In this document: positions 24,614 through 32,680 of the stretch, in pieces
How the letters are laid out: each line of letters begins with the position of its first letter
Position numbering within the stretch: position 1 is the stretch's first letter
The notes under the pieces: generated by a model
Told to the model about the DNA's origin: nothing
Database searches by the model: none
Seen by the model: the letters and a program-made list of their open reading frames with translations, nothing else
Assembly (NCBI RefSeq): GCF_024305245.1
Contig: NZ_JAMWYX010000007.1
Coordinates: 108,356-172,355, forward strand
Direction of reading: 5' to 3'
Origin: Erythrobacter sp.
Lineage (GTDB): Bacteria > Pseudomonadota > Alphaproteobacteria > Sphingomonadales > Sphingomonadaceae
DNA length: 64,000 nucleotides
Position numbers and translations under genes: made by a program

Positions 24614-27600
24614 TTGCGTGTGTTTCCCTCCTTGCGGCATTTGGCAGCAGCGCTCATTGCAGTGCTGCTGCCATTCGTCGTGCCGCAGGAGGGGAGCAGC
24701 GCGCAATCCGATACCGGCGCATCGGTGCGCACCATCACCAATATCGCCGAAGCCACGTGGAATGCTGACGGATCGAGCCGACGGATTGCCAGTAATCCGG
24801 TGCAGTTCGACGTCAGCATCCCCCCTCCAGAACCGCCCACCATCCGGGTGTTCCGCCGCGCACCTTCGGACGGCACAGAGCTGGTGTATCGCCAGCCGCG
24901 CTGCGAGACCGACGCCGCTCCGGTGCAGCGCATTGGCAGCTTTGCGACCGCCAGTGTCACTCCGGGCGGAAATACTGTCGCCTTGACCGCGACCGCAAGT
25001 GTCCAGCTGACAGACCAGCTGCGCGGAGGCGAACCGGTTTTCTTCGAAATTTCCGCCGAGGCCGCCAATCGCGACCGGAGCGCCATCGACAGCCTTACCG
25101 TGGTGCTGACCACCGCAGATGGCGACCGCGAAACGATGACCGTGTTCGAGACCGCGCCTGACAGCGGCGTCTTTGCCGGTACCGCCGACACCGTCCGCAT
25201 TCCCCCGCCGCTGGTGCAGGAAGACTGCCGCCTGAGCGTGGGGCCGGATTCGATGATCACGATCAGCGCGCTGCAGCCCGGCAGCGACGATATCATGGTA
25301 GCGGCCGAAGTGGCCGTGCTGGTCGATCCGTTCGGCGTGGTGTTCGATAGTGAAACCGGCGAGTTGGTAGACGGCGCGCGGGTCACTCTGATTGATGCCA
25401 TCACCGGCGCGCCCGCCGCAGTGTTTGCCGAGGATGGCGTCACCAGCTGGCCGTCGAGCGTCATTTCCGGTCAGCCGATCACCGATGGCGCGGGCCGTGA
25501 TGTTGCGATGGGCCCGGGCGAATTCTGGTTTCCGCTGACCAGGCAGGGCCGCTTTCGCCTTCAGGTCGAGCCGCCCGCACCCTACACCGCACCGTCCGTC
25601 GCTCCGCGCGAATTGCTGGGCCAGATCACCCGTCCCGATGGGCGGCCGTTCGTGATCCGCGATACCTCGTTCGGGGAGGCCTTCGTGCTCGACAACCCGA
25701 TCCCCTTCGAAGTCGATATCCCGGTCGACCACCCGAGCCTTGATCTCGCGCTTGCCAAAACGGCATCGCGCGAAACCGCTTCGCCGGGCGATGTGGTGTT
25801 CTATGCCGTGACCGTGCGCAACGACGATCCGGCGCGGGTAAAGCGCGCAGTGACGCTGACCGACACGCCCTCACGCTGGCTGCGCCTGCGTCGCGACACG
25901 ATCCGCATCAATGGCGTGGCCGCTCCGCAAACGGTCACGATCTCGCCCGATGGCCGAATTCTTACCGTCGCGCTGGGAGACCTTGCCGGAGGCGCTTCGG
26001 CGCGCGTGACCTATGGCATGACGGTTCGGCCGGATGCCCCTCCGGGCCGCGTGCTCAATGATGCCAATGTGCGCGACGCGCTCGGACGATTGTCGCGCGC
26101 GAGCGCCGCGGTCGATCTGGTGCGCGACGGGGTCGCCGACCGCATGACCATCATTGGCCGCATCACCGCCGGACCTTGCACCCTTGAGGAATCGCAACGC
26201 ATTGGAGTTGCTGGTGTTCGGGTCATGCTGGAGGACGGCAGCTTCGCCATCACCGATGCAGCGGGCCGTTACCATTTCGAAGGCGTTGTGCCCGGCACGC
26301 ACGTGGTTCAGGTTGCCCGCATGACCCTGCCCGAAGGCGCGAGCATGATCGATTGTTCGCGTTCGACCCGCAACGCCGGCAGCGCCTCATCGCGCTTCGC
26401 GATCGGTCAGGGCGGAAGCCTCGTGGTCGCCGATTTTCACGCGCTCCTTTCCGAAGTTGCGGTGCCCGCAGCGATCGCGCCGTCGCAGGCAGTGCCTGTG
26501 ACCGCGCCCGCCGAAGCGAAGGATCCCGCCTCGACCGTGACCGATTACCTTGCGCTCGGCGATGGCGAAGACGGATTTCTTGCCCCGACGCAAGATGCCA
26601 ACCCGCGTGCACCCGCAATCCGCGTCGCGATCCGCCACCGCCGCGGACAGAGCGTGGAACTGACCGTCGATGGCAAACCGGTCGATCCGCTCGCTTTCGA
26701 CGGGACGCAAAACCCCGAGCGCGGCAAATACGCCGTCAGCCAGTGGCGCGGGGTGCCCCTGATCAACGAACGCACCATGATCGAAGCGCGGATCGTCAAC
26801 AGCTTCGGCGTGGTGACGAAGACCTTCACCCGCGAAGTGTTCTTCACCCGCACCCCGGCCAACGTGGAATTCCTGCCCGCCCTGTCCAATCTCGTTGCCG
26901 ACGGCCGGACCCGCCCTGTGGTCGCTATCCGCGTGCTCGACCGGAACGGCCGCCCGTTGCGCGAAGGCATTTCGGGCAGCTTCACCATCAATTCGCCCTA
27001 CCAGAGCGCTGCGCAGATCGACCGGCAGCAGCTCGACCAACTCACCGGCACGGCTCCCGTCGCGGCGCGCTGGGTGGTCGAGGGGGCGGAAGGGCTTGCC
27101 CGGATTGAACTCGCCCCGACGATGGTCAGCGGCTCGGTGCGGCTCGCCTTCGCCTTCGACGATGGAGAGATCACCCGCCGTCAGGAGCTTGAGGCGTGGA
27201 TCGAGCCGGGTGAGATCGAATGGACGATCATCGGCCTTGCCGAAGGTTCGGTCGGCGCGCGCTCGGTGGCCGACAACATGGAACGGGCCGGACAGTTCGC
27301 CAGCGATCTGGGCGATGACGCACGCGTCGCGCTTTATGCCAAGGGCCGGGTGCTGGGCAAATACCTGCTCACTCTCGCGTATGACAGCGCCAAGCAGCGC
27401 GAGGACAGCCCGGTGCTGGGTGCCATCGACCCGCAGGCCTACTACACGGTGTTCGGCGATGCTTCGGCGCGCCAGTTCGACGCCGCCAGCCGCGAAAAGC
27501 TGTATGTCCGCATCGAAACCGCCACATTCTACGCGCTCTATGGCGATTTCCAGACCGCCTTCAACCAAACCCGCCTTGCCAATTACAACCGCACCGCAAC

Positions 27601-29752
27601 CGGCGTGAAGGCCGAAGCGCGGGTTGGCCAGATCAAGGCGCAGGGTTTCGCTGCCGAAATCGCCAGCCGGTTCCAGCGTCAGGAAATTCAGGGGCAGGGC
27701 ATTTCCGGCCCCTACAGCCTCGCCAGCCGCCGCATCCTGCCCAATTCCGAACGGGTGACGATCGAAGTCCGCGATCGCTTCCGCCCTGAACTAATCGTGT
27801 CGGTCCGCGAACTTACCCGCTTTACCGATTACGACATCGATCTGCTGTCGGGCACGATCAGCTTTGCCGCCCCCGTTCTGAGCCGCGACGAGAACCTGAA
27901 TCCTCAATTCATCGTCATCGAATTCGAAGCCGACGGGGCGGGCGAGGCCGAACTGAACGCGGGCGTGCGGGCCGACTGGACCAGTGCCGACGGCGCGATC
28001 CGGATCGGCGCAAGCGCGATCACCGACGCTGGCCTCACGGGGCGCGACGGGCAGGCGCAGCGTACCGATCTCGGCGCGATCGATCTGCTCGCCCGCGTCG
28101 GCGACAACACGGAAATTCGCGCCGAACTGGCCGTCAGCCGCCGCGAGGGCGAGGCGGCCACAGGGTGGTTGCTGGAAGCCCAGCACCAGACCGCCAGCCT
28201 CGACCTGCTCGCCTATGCGCGCCAGATCGACAGCGATTACGGGGTCGGCCAGCAGAATGTTGCCGAGCGCGGCCGCCGCAAACTGGGCGTCGATGGCCGT
28301 ATGTTGCTGAGCCAGGAACTGAGCTTCGTCGGCAGCCTGTGGCAGGATGATAGCCTCGCCGATCCGACCCGCCGCCGCGCCGCGCAGGGCCAGATCGTGT
28401 TGGCACGGCAGCGCACCGACCTGCGCATCGGCCTCGTCCATTTCGATGACCGCCTTGCCGACGGCAGCAATGCCGCGTCCACCGTGCTCGAAGCAGGCGC
28501 GACCCAGCGCTTGTTCGACAACAAGCTGGAACTCTCCGCCGGAACCGCCGTGGCTCTGGGCAAGGCAGAAAGCCTCGATCTGCCGGCCCGCCACCGCTTC
28601 GGCGTGCGCTACGCCGTAACGCAGGACGTCCGGATTGTCGGCACCTATGAACTTGCCGACGGCAAGGCTCTCGATGCGCGTCAGTTGCGCGGCGGTATCG
28701 AGGTTGCTCCGTGGCAGGGCGGGCAGGTGGTGACCACGCTGGGCGAGGAAACCATCGGCGAGAACGGCACCCGCAGTTTTGCCGCCTTCGGCCTGTCGCA
28801 GACGCTCCAGTTGAGCCCCACCCTGACGATCGACGCAACACTTGACGGCAGCCGCACGCTCGGCGGCAATCCGGGTGCGGGCGGCGTTATCAATCCGGCC
28901 CAGCCGCCTGCCAGCGGCGGACAACTGACCGGCGGGTTGCTGTTCGAAGACTTCACCGCAGTCACCTTTGGCGCAGCTTGGCGCAAGGATCGCTGGAGCG
29001 TGACCGCCCGCGGAGAATTGCGCGACGGCGAGACTGCGGACCGCAAAGGCCTGCTGGTGGGCGCGATCCGCCAACTCGGCGAAGGCAGTCTGGTCGGATC
29101 GGGCGCGACCTGGACGCTGTCCGAGGCCGCAGGCGGGGCCAAAGCCGAAATTCTCGACGCCAGCATCGCCTTCGCACACCGCCCTGACGGGTCGCCGATC
29201 GCGATGCTGGGACGGCTCGAATTCCGCAGCGATCAGATCACTGGCGGCGTCGCCGGCGAGATCGGCGGAGCAGGCGGGGCCGGACGCACCGCGCTTGTGG
29301 TTGACGGGGATGCGACCTCGCGCCGTCTGGTGGGGAGCCTCTCGACCAACTTCTCGCCCCGAGGCCAAGACAACGGCGCGCAGGTGCGTCGCCACGAGGT
29401 TTCGCTGTTCCTCGGTGCGCGGCACAATTTCGACCAGTTCGAGGGGACCGAATTCTCGGGCACCTCGGTGCTGGTCGGGGCCGACGGTCGCATCGGGATC
29501 GGGGAGCGCTTCGAACTTGGCGCCTGCGCCACGGTGCGCAGCAACCTCGACGATAACACCACCAGCTTTGCCTATGGCCCGACCATCGGCGTGGTACCGG
29601 TCAAAGGCATGCTGGTGACCGTGGGCTTCAATGTCGAAGGTTTTCGCGACGGCGATTTCAGCGCCGCCCGCAACACCGACAAGGGCGTGTTCGCAGTGGT
29701 GAGGATGAGCTTCGATGCCGACAGCTTCAGCTTTCTCGGGCTTGGGCGCTGA
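24614..29752 (+). CDS. Large DUF11/SdrD-B-like protein with predicted outer-membrane barrel
   Basis: The 1712-residue protein uses TTG 24614 (GTG 24620 is an alternative) and has a signal peptide ending near SSAQS (about 31). It shows a DUF11 domain at about 375-490 (LALAKTASRETASPGDVVFY), a carboxypeptidase-regulatory/SdrD-B-like domain near 515-590 (GVAGVRVMLEDGSFAITDA, GRYHFEGVVPGTHVV), and from about 868 an outer-membrane-type region. Motifs there include YTVFGDASARQFDAASREK, YALYGDFQTAF, LANYNRTATGVKAEARVG and DIDLLSGTISFAAPV, followed by dozens of alternating amphipathic strands to the C-terminus. The barrel is inferred from strand pattern. It may anchor or export the small DUF11 proteins encoded beside it. 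Confidence 0.75.
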   Translation: MRVFPSLRHLAAALIAVLLPFVVPQEGSSAQSDTGASVRTITNIAEATWNADGSSRRIASNPVQFDVSIPPPEPPTIRVFRRAPSDGTELVYRQPRCETDAAPVQRIGSFATASVTPGGNTVALTATASVQLTDQLRGGEPVFFEISAEAANRDRSAIDSLTVVLTTADGDRETMTVFETAPDSGVFAGTADTVRIPPPLVQEDCRLSVGPDSMITISALQPGSDDIMVAAEVAVLVDPFGVVFDSETGELVDGARVTLIDAITGAPAAVFAEDGVTSWPSSVISGQPITDGAGRDVAMGPGEFWFPLTRQGRFRLQVEPPAPYTAPSVAPRELLGQITRPDGRPFVIRDTSFGEAFVLDNPIPFEVDIPVDHPSLDLALAKTASRETASPGDVVFYAVTVRNDDPARVKRAVTLTDTPSRWLRLRRDTIRINGVAAPQTVTISPDGRILTVALGDLAGGASARVTYGMTVRPDAPPGRVLNDANVRDALGRLSRASAAVDLVRDGVADRMTIIGRITAGPCTLEESQRIGVAGVRVMLEDGSFAITDAAGRYHFEGVVPGTHVVQVARMTLPEGASMIDCSRSTRNAGSASSRFAIGQGGSLVVADFHALLSEVAVPAAIAPSQAVPVTAPAEAKDPASTVTDYLALGDGEDGFLAPTQDANPRAPAIRVAIRHRRGQSVELTVDGKPVDPLAFDGTQNPERGKYAVSQWRGVPLINERTMIEARIVNSFGVVTKTFTREVFFTRTPANVEFLPALSNLVADGRTRPVVAIRVLDRNGRPLREGISGSFTINSPYQSAAQIDRQQLDQLTGTAPVAARWVVEGAEGLARIELAPTMVSGSVRLAFAFDDGEITRRQELEAWIEPGEIEWTIIGLAEGSVGARSVADNMERAGQFASDLGDDARVALYAKGRVLGKYLLTLAYDSAKQREDSPVLGAIDPQAYYTVFGDASARQFDAASREKLYVRIETATFYALYGDFQTAFNQTRLANYNRTATGVKAEARVGQIKAQGFAAEIASRFQRQEIQGQGISGPYSLASRRILPNSERVTIEVRDRFRPELIVSVRELTRFTDYDIDLLSGTISFAAPVLSRDENLNPQFIVIEFEADGAGEAELNAGVRADWTSADGAIRIGASAITDAGLTGRDGQAQRTDLGAIDLLARVGDNTEIRAELAVSRREGEAATGWLLEAQHQTASLDLLAYARQIDSDYGVGQQNVAERGRRKLGVDGRMLLSQELSFVGSLWQDDSLADPTRRRAAQGQIVLARQRTDLRIGLVHFDDRLADGSNAASTVLEAGATQRLFDNKLELSAGTAVALGKAESLDLPARHRFGVRYAVTQDVRIVGTYELADGKALDARQLRGGIEVAPWQGGQVVTTLGEETIGENGTRSFAAFGLSQTLQLSPTLTIDATLDGSRTLGGNPGAGGVINPAQPPASGGQLTGGLLFEDFTAVTFGAAWRKDRWSVTARGELRDGETADRKGLLVGAIRQLGEGSLVGSGATWTLSEAAGGAKAEILDASIAFAHRPDGSPIAMLGRLEFRSDQITGGVAGEIGGAGGAGRTALVVDGDATSRRLVGSLSTNFSPRGQDNGAQVRRHEVSLFLGARHNFDQFEGTEFSGTSVLVGADGRIGIGERFELGACATVRSNLDDNTTSFAYGPTIGVVPVKGMLVTVGFNVEGFRDGDFSAARNTDKGVFAVVRMSFDADSFSFLGLGR

Positions 29753-29782
29753 CCATGCGGGCGCTACGCCAGATCCACCATG

Positions 29783-29801
29783 CTAACCGGCTGTTTACCA
29801 T
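29783..29801 (+). promoter_or_regulatory. CtrA-like box before last DUF11 gene
   Basis: CTAA-N7-TTTACC (29783-29799) followed by AT resembles the CtrA site TTAA-N7-TTAACC. It lies 21 bases before the chosen ATG at 29821, close to the 23-base spacing seen at 21931, and the bases just before both ATGs are also alike (GGGGC and AGGGC). Confidence 0.4.
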
Positions 29802-29820
29802 AATCCCCTATGTCAAGGGC

Positions 29821-31683
29821 ATGATGGCAGGCTGGACAATGCTGCGCAGGCTGATGGCGCTTGTAGTGGTTGTCTGCGGCTTGCTGTGGAGCCCGGCCGC
29901 GCGGGCACAGGATTGCGGCCAAGCGACCGCGCAAGGCACGGCGCCAGCAAGCTGGCAGACCTATTGCTGGCTTGATTTCGCCGATTACAATGATGCGACC
30001 GCACGGACCGCTGCGGGGCAGAATCTCAGCTTCACGCTTCCCGACGGGTCGGTTCTGACGTTCAATGCGCGGGTATCGGGCAATTCGACTGTCTATAACG
30101 CGGTGACGGCGCCTTCCTGGACCGGCGCGGCGATCGGCAATGTCGCGTTCATCGGCATCCCGGGACGCCCTGTGCTCTACACCACATCCGCCGGATCGCG
30201 GACGATCAACCTTTCGAACATCACGGTCACTCCGCCTGTCGGTGCGAGCGCCACGGTCTATTCCTTCGTCGTCGCCGATGCGGAATCGAGCAATGATAAC
30301 GAAGCGCTGCGCTACTCCACCAACGGCGGCGCGTGGCAGTTGCTCGACGCGGTGCAGCCGATCAGCGGGTCGACCTTCCCGTCGATCACCGGGGTCGGCA
30401 GCAACACTGTCAACATCACCGGCAGGCCCGGGACCGTGGGCGCCCATATCCTCGGCAGTAACAGCCCCACCAGCGTGACGATCGAAACGCAGGCGGGTGG
30501 GCTCCAGGGCGTGATGTTCGCGATCCGCTTTGCCTCGATCCGGCTCCAAACCACGATACAGGGCCCGCGAACCAATTCTGCCGATCAGTTCAGCTATCAG
30601 ATCGTCAATACCACGACCGGCAGCACGATTTTCGGGGGTACCACCAGCGGCAGCGGCTCCGGCCCCTTCTCCACCGCGCCACTGAGCATGGCGGCAGGGG
30701 TGCCCATCACGCTGCGCGAGAATATGGCGTCGGGGAGCGTCAGCACCCTTTCGCAGTATGTCACAACGCTGACATGCGTGAACACAGCAGGTGCAACCCG
30801 CGCCAGTCTGCCGAATGGTCTCGCCACTACGAGCGTGAACATCGGCCAGCTCGAATTCGGCGAGTTTCTGGTGTGCACCTTCACCAATGGCGCCCAGCCG
30901 CGCCTGCGATTGCGGAAGGCGCTCGACGGTTTTCGACGCTTCAACGGCGATCAGTTCACCGTTCGGATCATGTCAGGCGAGACGGTCATTGCCGCTGCGA
31001 CCACCACCGGTTCGGGGTCTACGGTCAATGCGGGCGACACCGGCTTCGTGCAACTTGACAGCGGGCTTTCTTATACGCTCAGCGAGATCGCGGCAGGTAC
31101 AGGCAATCTTGGGAATTATGAGGCCGAGCTTGCCTGCAGCAATGCCACCAGCGGTTCGGCCACTACCCTACCAAACACAGTCGGAGGCAGCATCACACCG
31201 CAGCTTGGCGACACCATTACCTGCATAATCACCAACAGCCGCATCACCACCGCAGTGCTGGAGGTCGACAAGACGAGTGTGGTGATCTCCGATCCTGTGA
31301 ACGGCACCACCAACCCCAAGGCGATCCCCGGAGCAATCGTCGAATATAGCATCACCATCCGCAATGTCGGCAGGCGCTCGGTCGATTCGAGTTCGATTGT
31401 GATCATCGACGATATGCCTGCCGACATGGCGTTTTCCACCGGCACTCCGGTGACTTTTCAGGATGGTTCGCCTGAAAGCGGGCTCAACGCTTTCAATGCC
31501 GCCACAATGGTACGCTTTTCATCCGCGTCGGGGACAGCAGGGCCATTCACCTACACGCCGAACGGTGCCTTCGATCCCAACGTGCGCACGATCCGGATTG
31601 CACCGGCCGGCACGATGGATCGTTCAGGCGGCGCGAGCGACCAGCCGAGCTTCACGATCCGGTTCCGCGCGCGCGTTCAATAG
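29821..31683 (+). CDS. Secreted DUF11 protein with repeated prealbumin-like domains
   Basis: The 620-residue protein has a signal peptide ending AARAQ (about residue 30). The mature part starts with a Cys-containing beta domain (DCGQATAQ, TYCWLDFADYND) that resembles surface-adhesion modules. Two or three repeats of the form TTTGSGSGPF/TTTGSGSTVNAGD with FGEFLVCTFTNG-type ends follow, then a C-terminal DUF11 domain beginning VDKTSVVISDPVNGTTNPKAIPGA (given in pieces: VVI plus the shared 16-mer). ATG 29821 is chosen over 29755 because of the upstream CtrA-like box and leader length; 29839 is also possible. A surface role is inferred. Confidence 0.72.
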   Translation: MMAGWTMLRRLMALVVVVCGLLWSPAARAQDCGQATAQGTAPASWQTYCWLDFADYNDATARTAAGQNLSFTLPDGSVLTFNARVSGNSTVYNAVTAPSWTGAAIGNVAFIGIPGRPVLYTTSAGSRTINLSNITVTPPVGASATVYSFVVADAESSNDNEALRYSTNGGAWQLLDAVQPISGSTFPSITGVGSNTVNITGRPGTVGAHILGSNSPTSVTIETQAGGLQGVMFAIRFASIRLQTTIQGPRTNSADQFSYQIVNTTTGSTIFGGTTSGSGSGPFSTAPLSMAAGVPITLRENMASGSVSTLSQYVTTLTCVNTAGATRASLPNGLATTSVNIGQLEFGEFLVCTFTNGAQPRLRLRKALDGFRRFNGDQFTVRIMSGETVIAAATTTGSGSTVNAGDTGFVQLDSGLSYTLSEIAAGTGNLGNYEAELACSNATSGSATTLPNTVGGSITPQLGDTITCIITNSRITTAVLEVDKTSVVISDPVNGTTNPKAIPGAIVEYSITIRNVGRRSVDSSSIVIIDDMPADMAFSTGTPVTFQDGSPESGLNAFNAATMVRFSSASGTAGPFTYTPNGAFDPNVRTIRIAPAGTMDRSGGASDQPSFTIRFRARVQ

Positions 31684-31732
31684 GATGGCTGGCCCGATTG
31701 ACCATTGAGGCAGCGGGGGTAGGGTGGCTGCG

Positions 31733-32680
31733 ATGGCAAAGCTTGAAACCCCTCACCGTGTTCTTGTCGCCGGGGCCACAGGCACAATCGGGCTGGCTGT
31801 GGTTCGGCGGTTGGTCGCCGATGGTCATGCCGTCACTGCGCTTTTGCGACCGAGCACCGTCGGCAGCGATCCCGAGCCACTTGCCGGAGCTGACCTCGCC
31901 CGTGCCGCATTGCGGGATAGTGACGCTCTTGCGCGCGTAATGGCGGACGTTCAGCCCGGTTGCATCATTTCCTGCATCGCCTCGCGTAGCGGCGCACCCA
32001 GGGACGCAAAAGCGGTGGACTTCGACGCCAACTGCGCCTTGCTATCGGCGGCGCAGGCAGCCGGGGCGCGGCAGTTCATTCTGCTTTCGGCAATTTGCGT
32101 GCAGAAGCCGCTGCTGGCCTTCCAGCACGCCAAGCTCGCATTCGAGGCACAGCTGGCGGCGAGCGGGATCGATTACACGATCGTGCGGCCCACGGCGTTC
32201 TTCAAATCGCTGTCCGGACAGGTCAGGCGGGTCAAGGCAGGCAAGCCCTTTCTGATCTTCGGGGACGGCGAACTCACCCGCTGCAAGCCGATCAGCGATG
32301 AAGATCTGGCGCGGTTCATTGCCGGGTGCATCGACAATCCGGAAACCAGCGGCCGCATCCTGCCCATCGGCGGCCCCGGCCCGGCGATCAGCTTGCGCGA
32401 ACAGGGCCAATTGCTGTTCGACGTGGCAGGCAGGCCGCCGCGCTTCAAATCAGTGTCGCCCGGTTTGTTCGACTATGCCGAACGGGTGCTGGGGCTGGGG
32501 GAAGGCGTGTCCGGCTGGTTCGCCGAAAAGGCCGAATATGCCCGGATCGCGCGCTATTATGCGACCGAATCAATGCTGGTGCTCGATCCCGAGACCGGCC
32601 GCTACAGCGCTGATCTCACCCCGGAATTCGGCAGCGACACGCTGCGCGATCATTACGCAAGGCTGCTGGCCGAAGGCTGA
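31733..32680 (+). CDS. bciA: Divinyl (proto)chlorophyllide 8-vinyl reductase, BciA type
   Basis: The 315-residue NAD(P)H-binding SDR-like protein reduces the 8-vinyl group in (bacterio)chlorophyll synthesis. It shows the Rossmann motif VAGATGTIGLAVVRRL near residues 12-27 and the BciA/plant DVR blocks LLSAICVQKPLLAFQ, YTIVRPTAFFKSLSGQV, CKPISDEDLARFIAG, LPIGGPG and RYYATESMLVLDPETG. These match DVR closely from memory. ATG 31733 is chosen; GTG 31724 is possible. No other photosynthesis gene lies in the window and no PpsR-type palindrome was seen upstream, so the gene appears detached from the photosynthesis cluster. Confidence 0.88.
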   Translation: MAKLETPHRVLVAGATGTIGLAVVRRLVADGHAVTALLRPSTVGSDPEPLAGADLARAALRDSDALARVMADVQPGCIISCIASRSGAPRDAKAVDFDANCALLSAAQAAGARQFILLSAICVQKPLLAFQHAKLAFEAQLAASGIDYTIVRPTAFFKSLSGQVRRVKAGKPFLIFGDGELTRCKPISDEDLARFIAGCIDNPETSGRILPIGGPGPAISLREQGQLLFDVAGRPPRFKSVSPGLFDYAERVLGLGEGVSGWFAEKAEYARIARYYATESMLVLDPETGRYSADLTPEFGSDTLRDHYARLLAEG

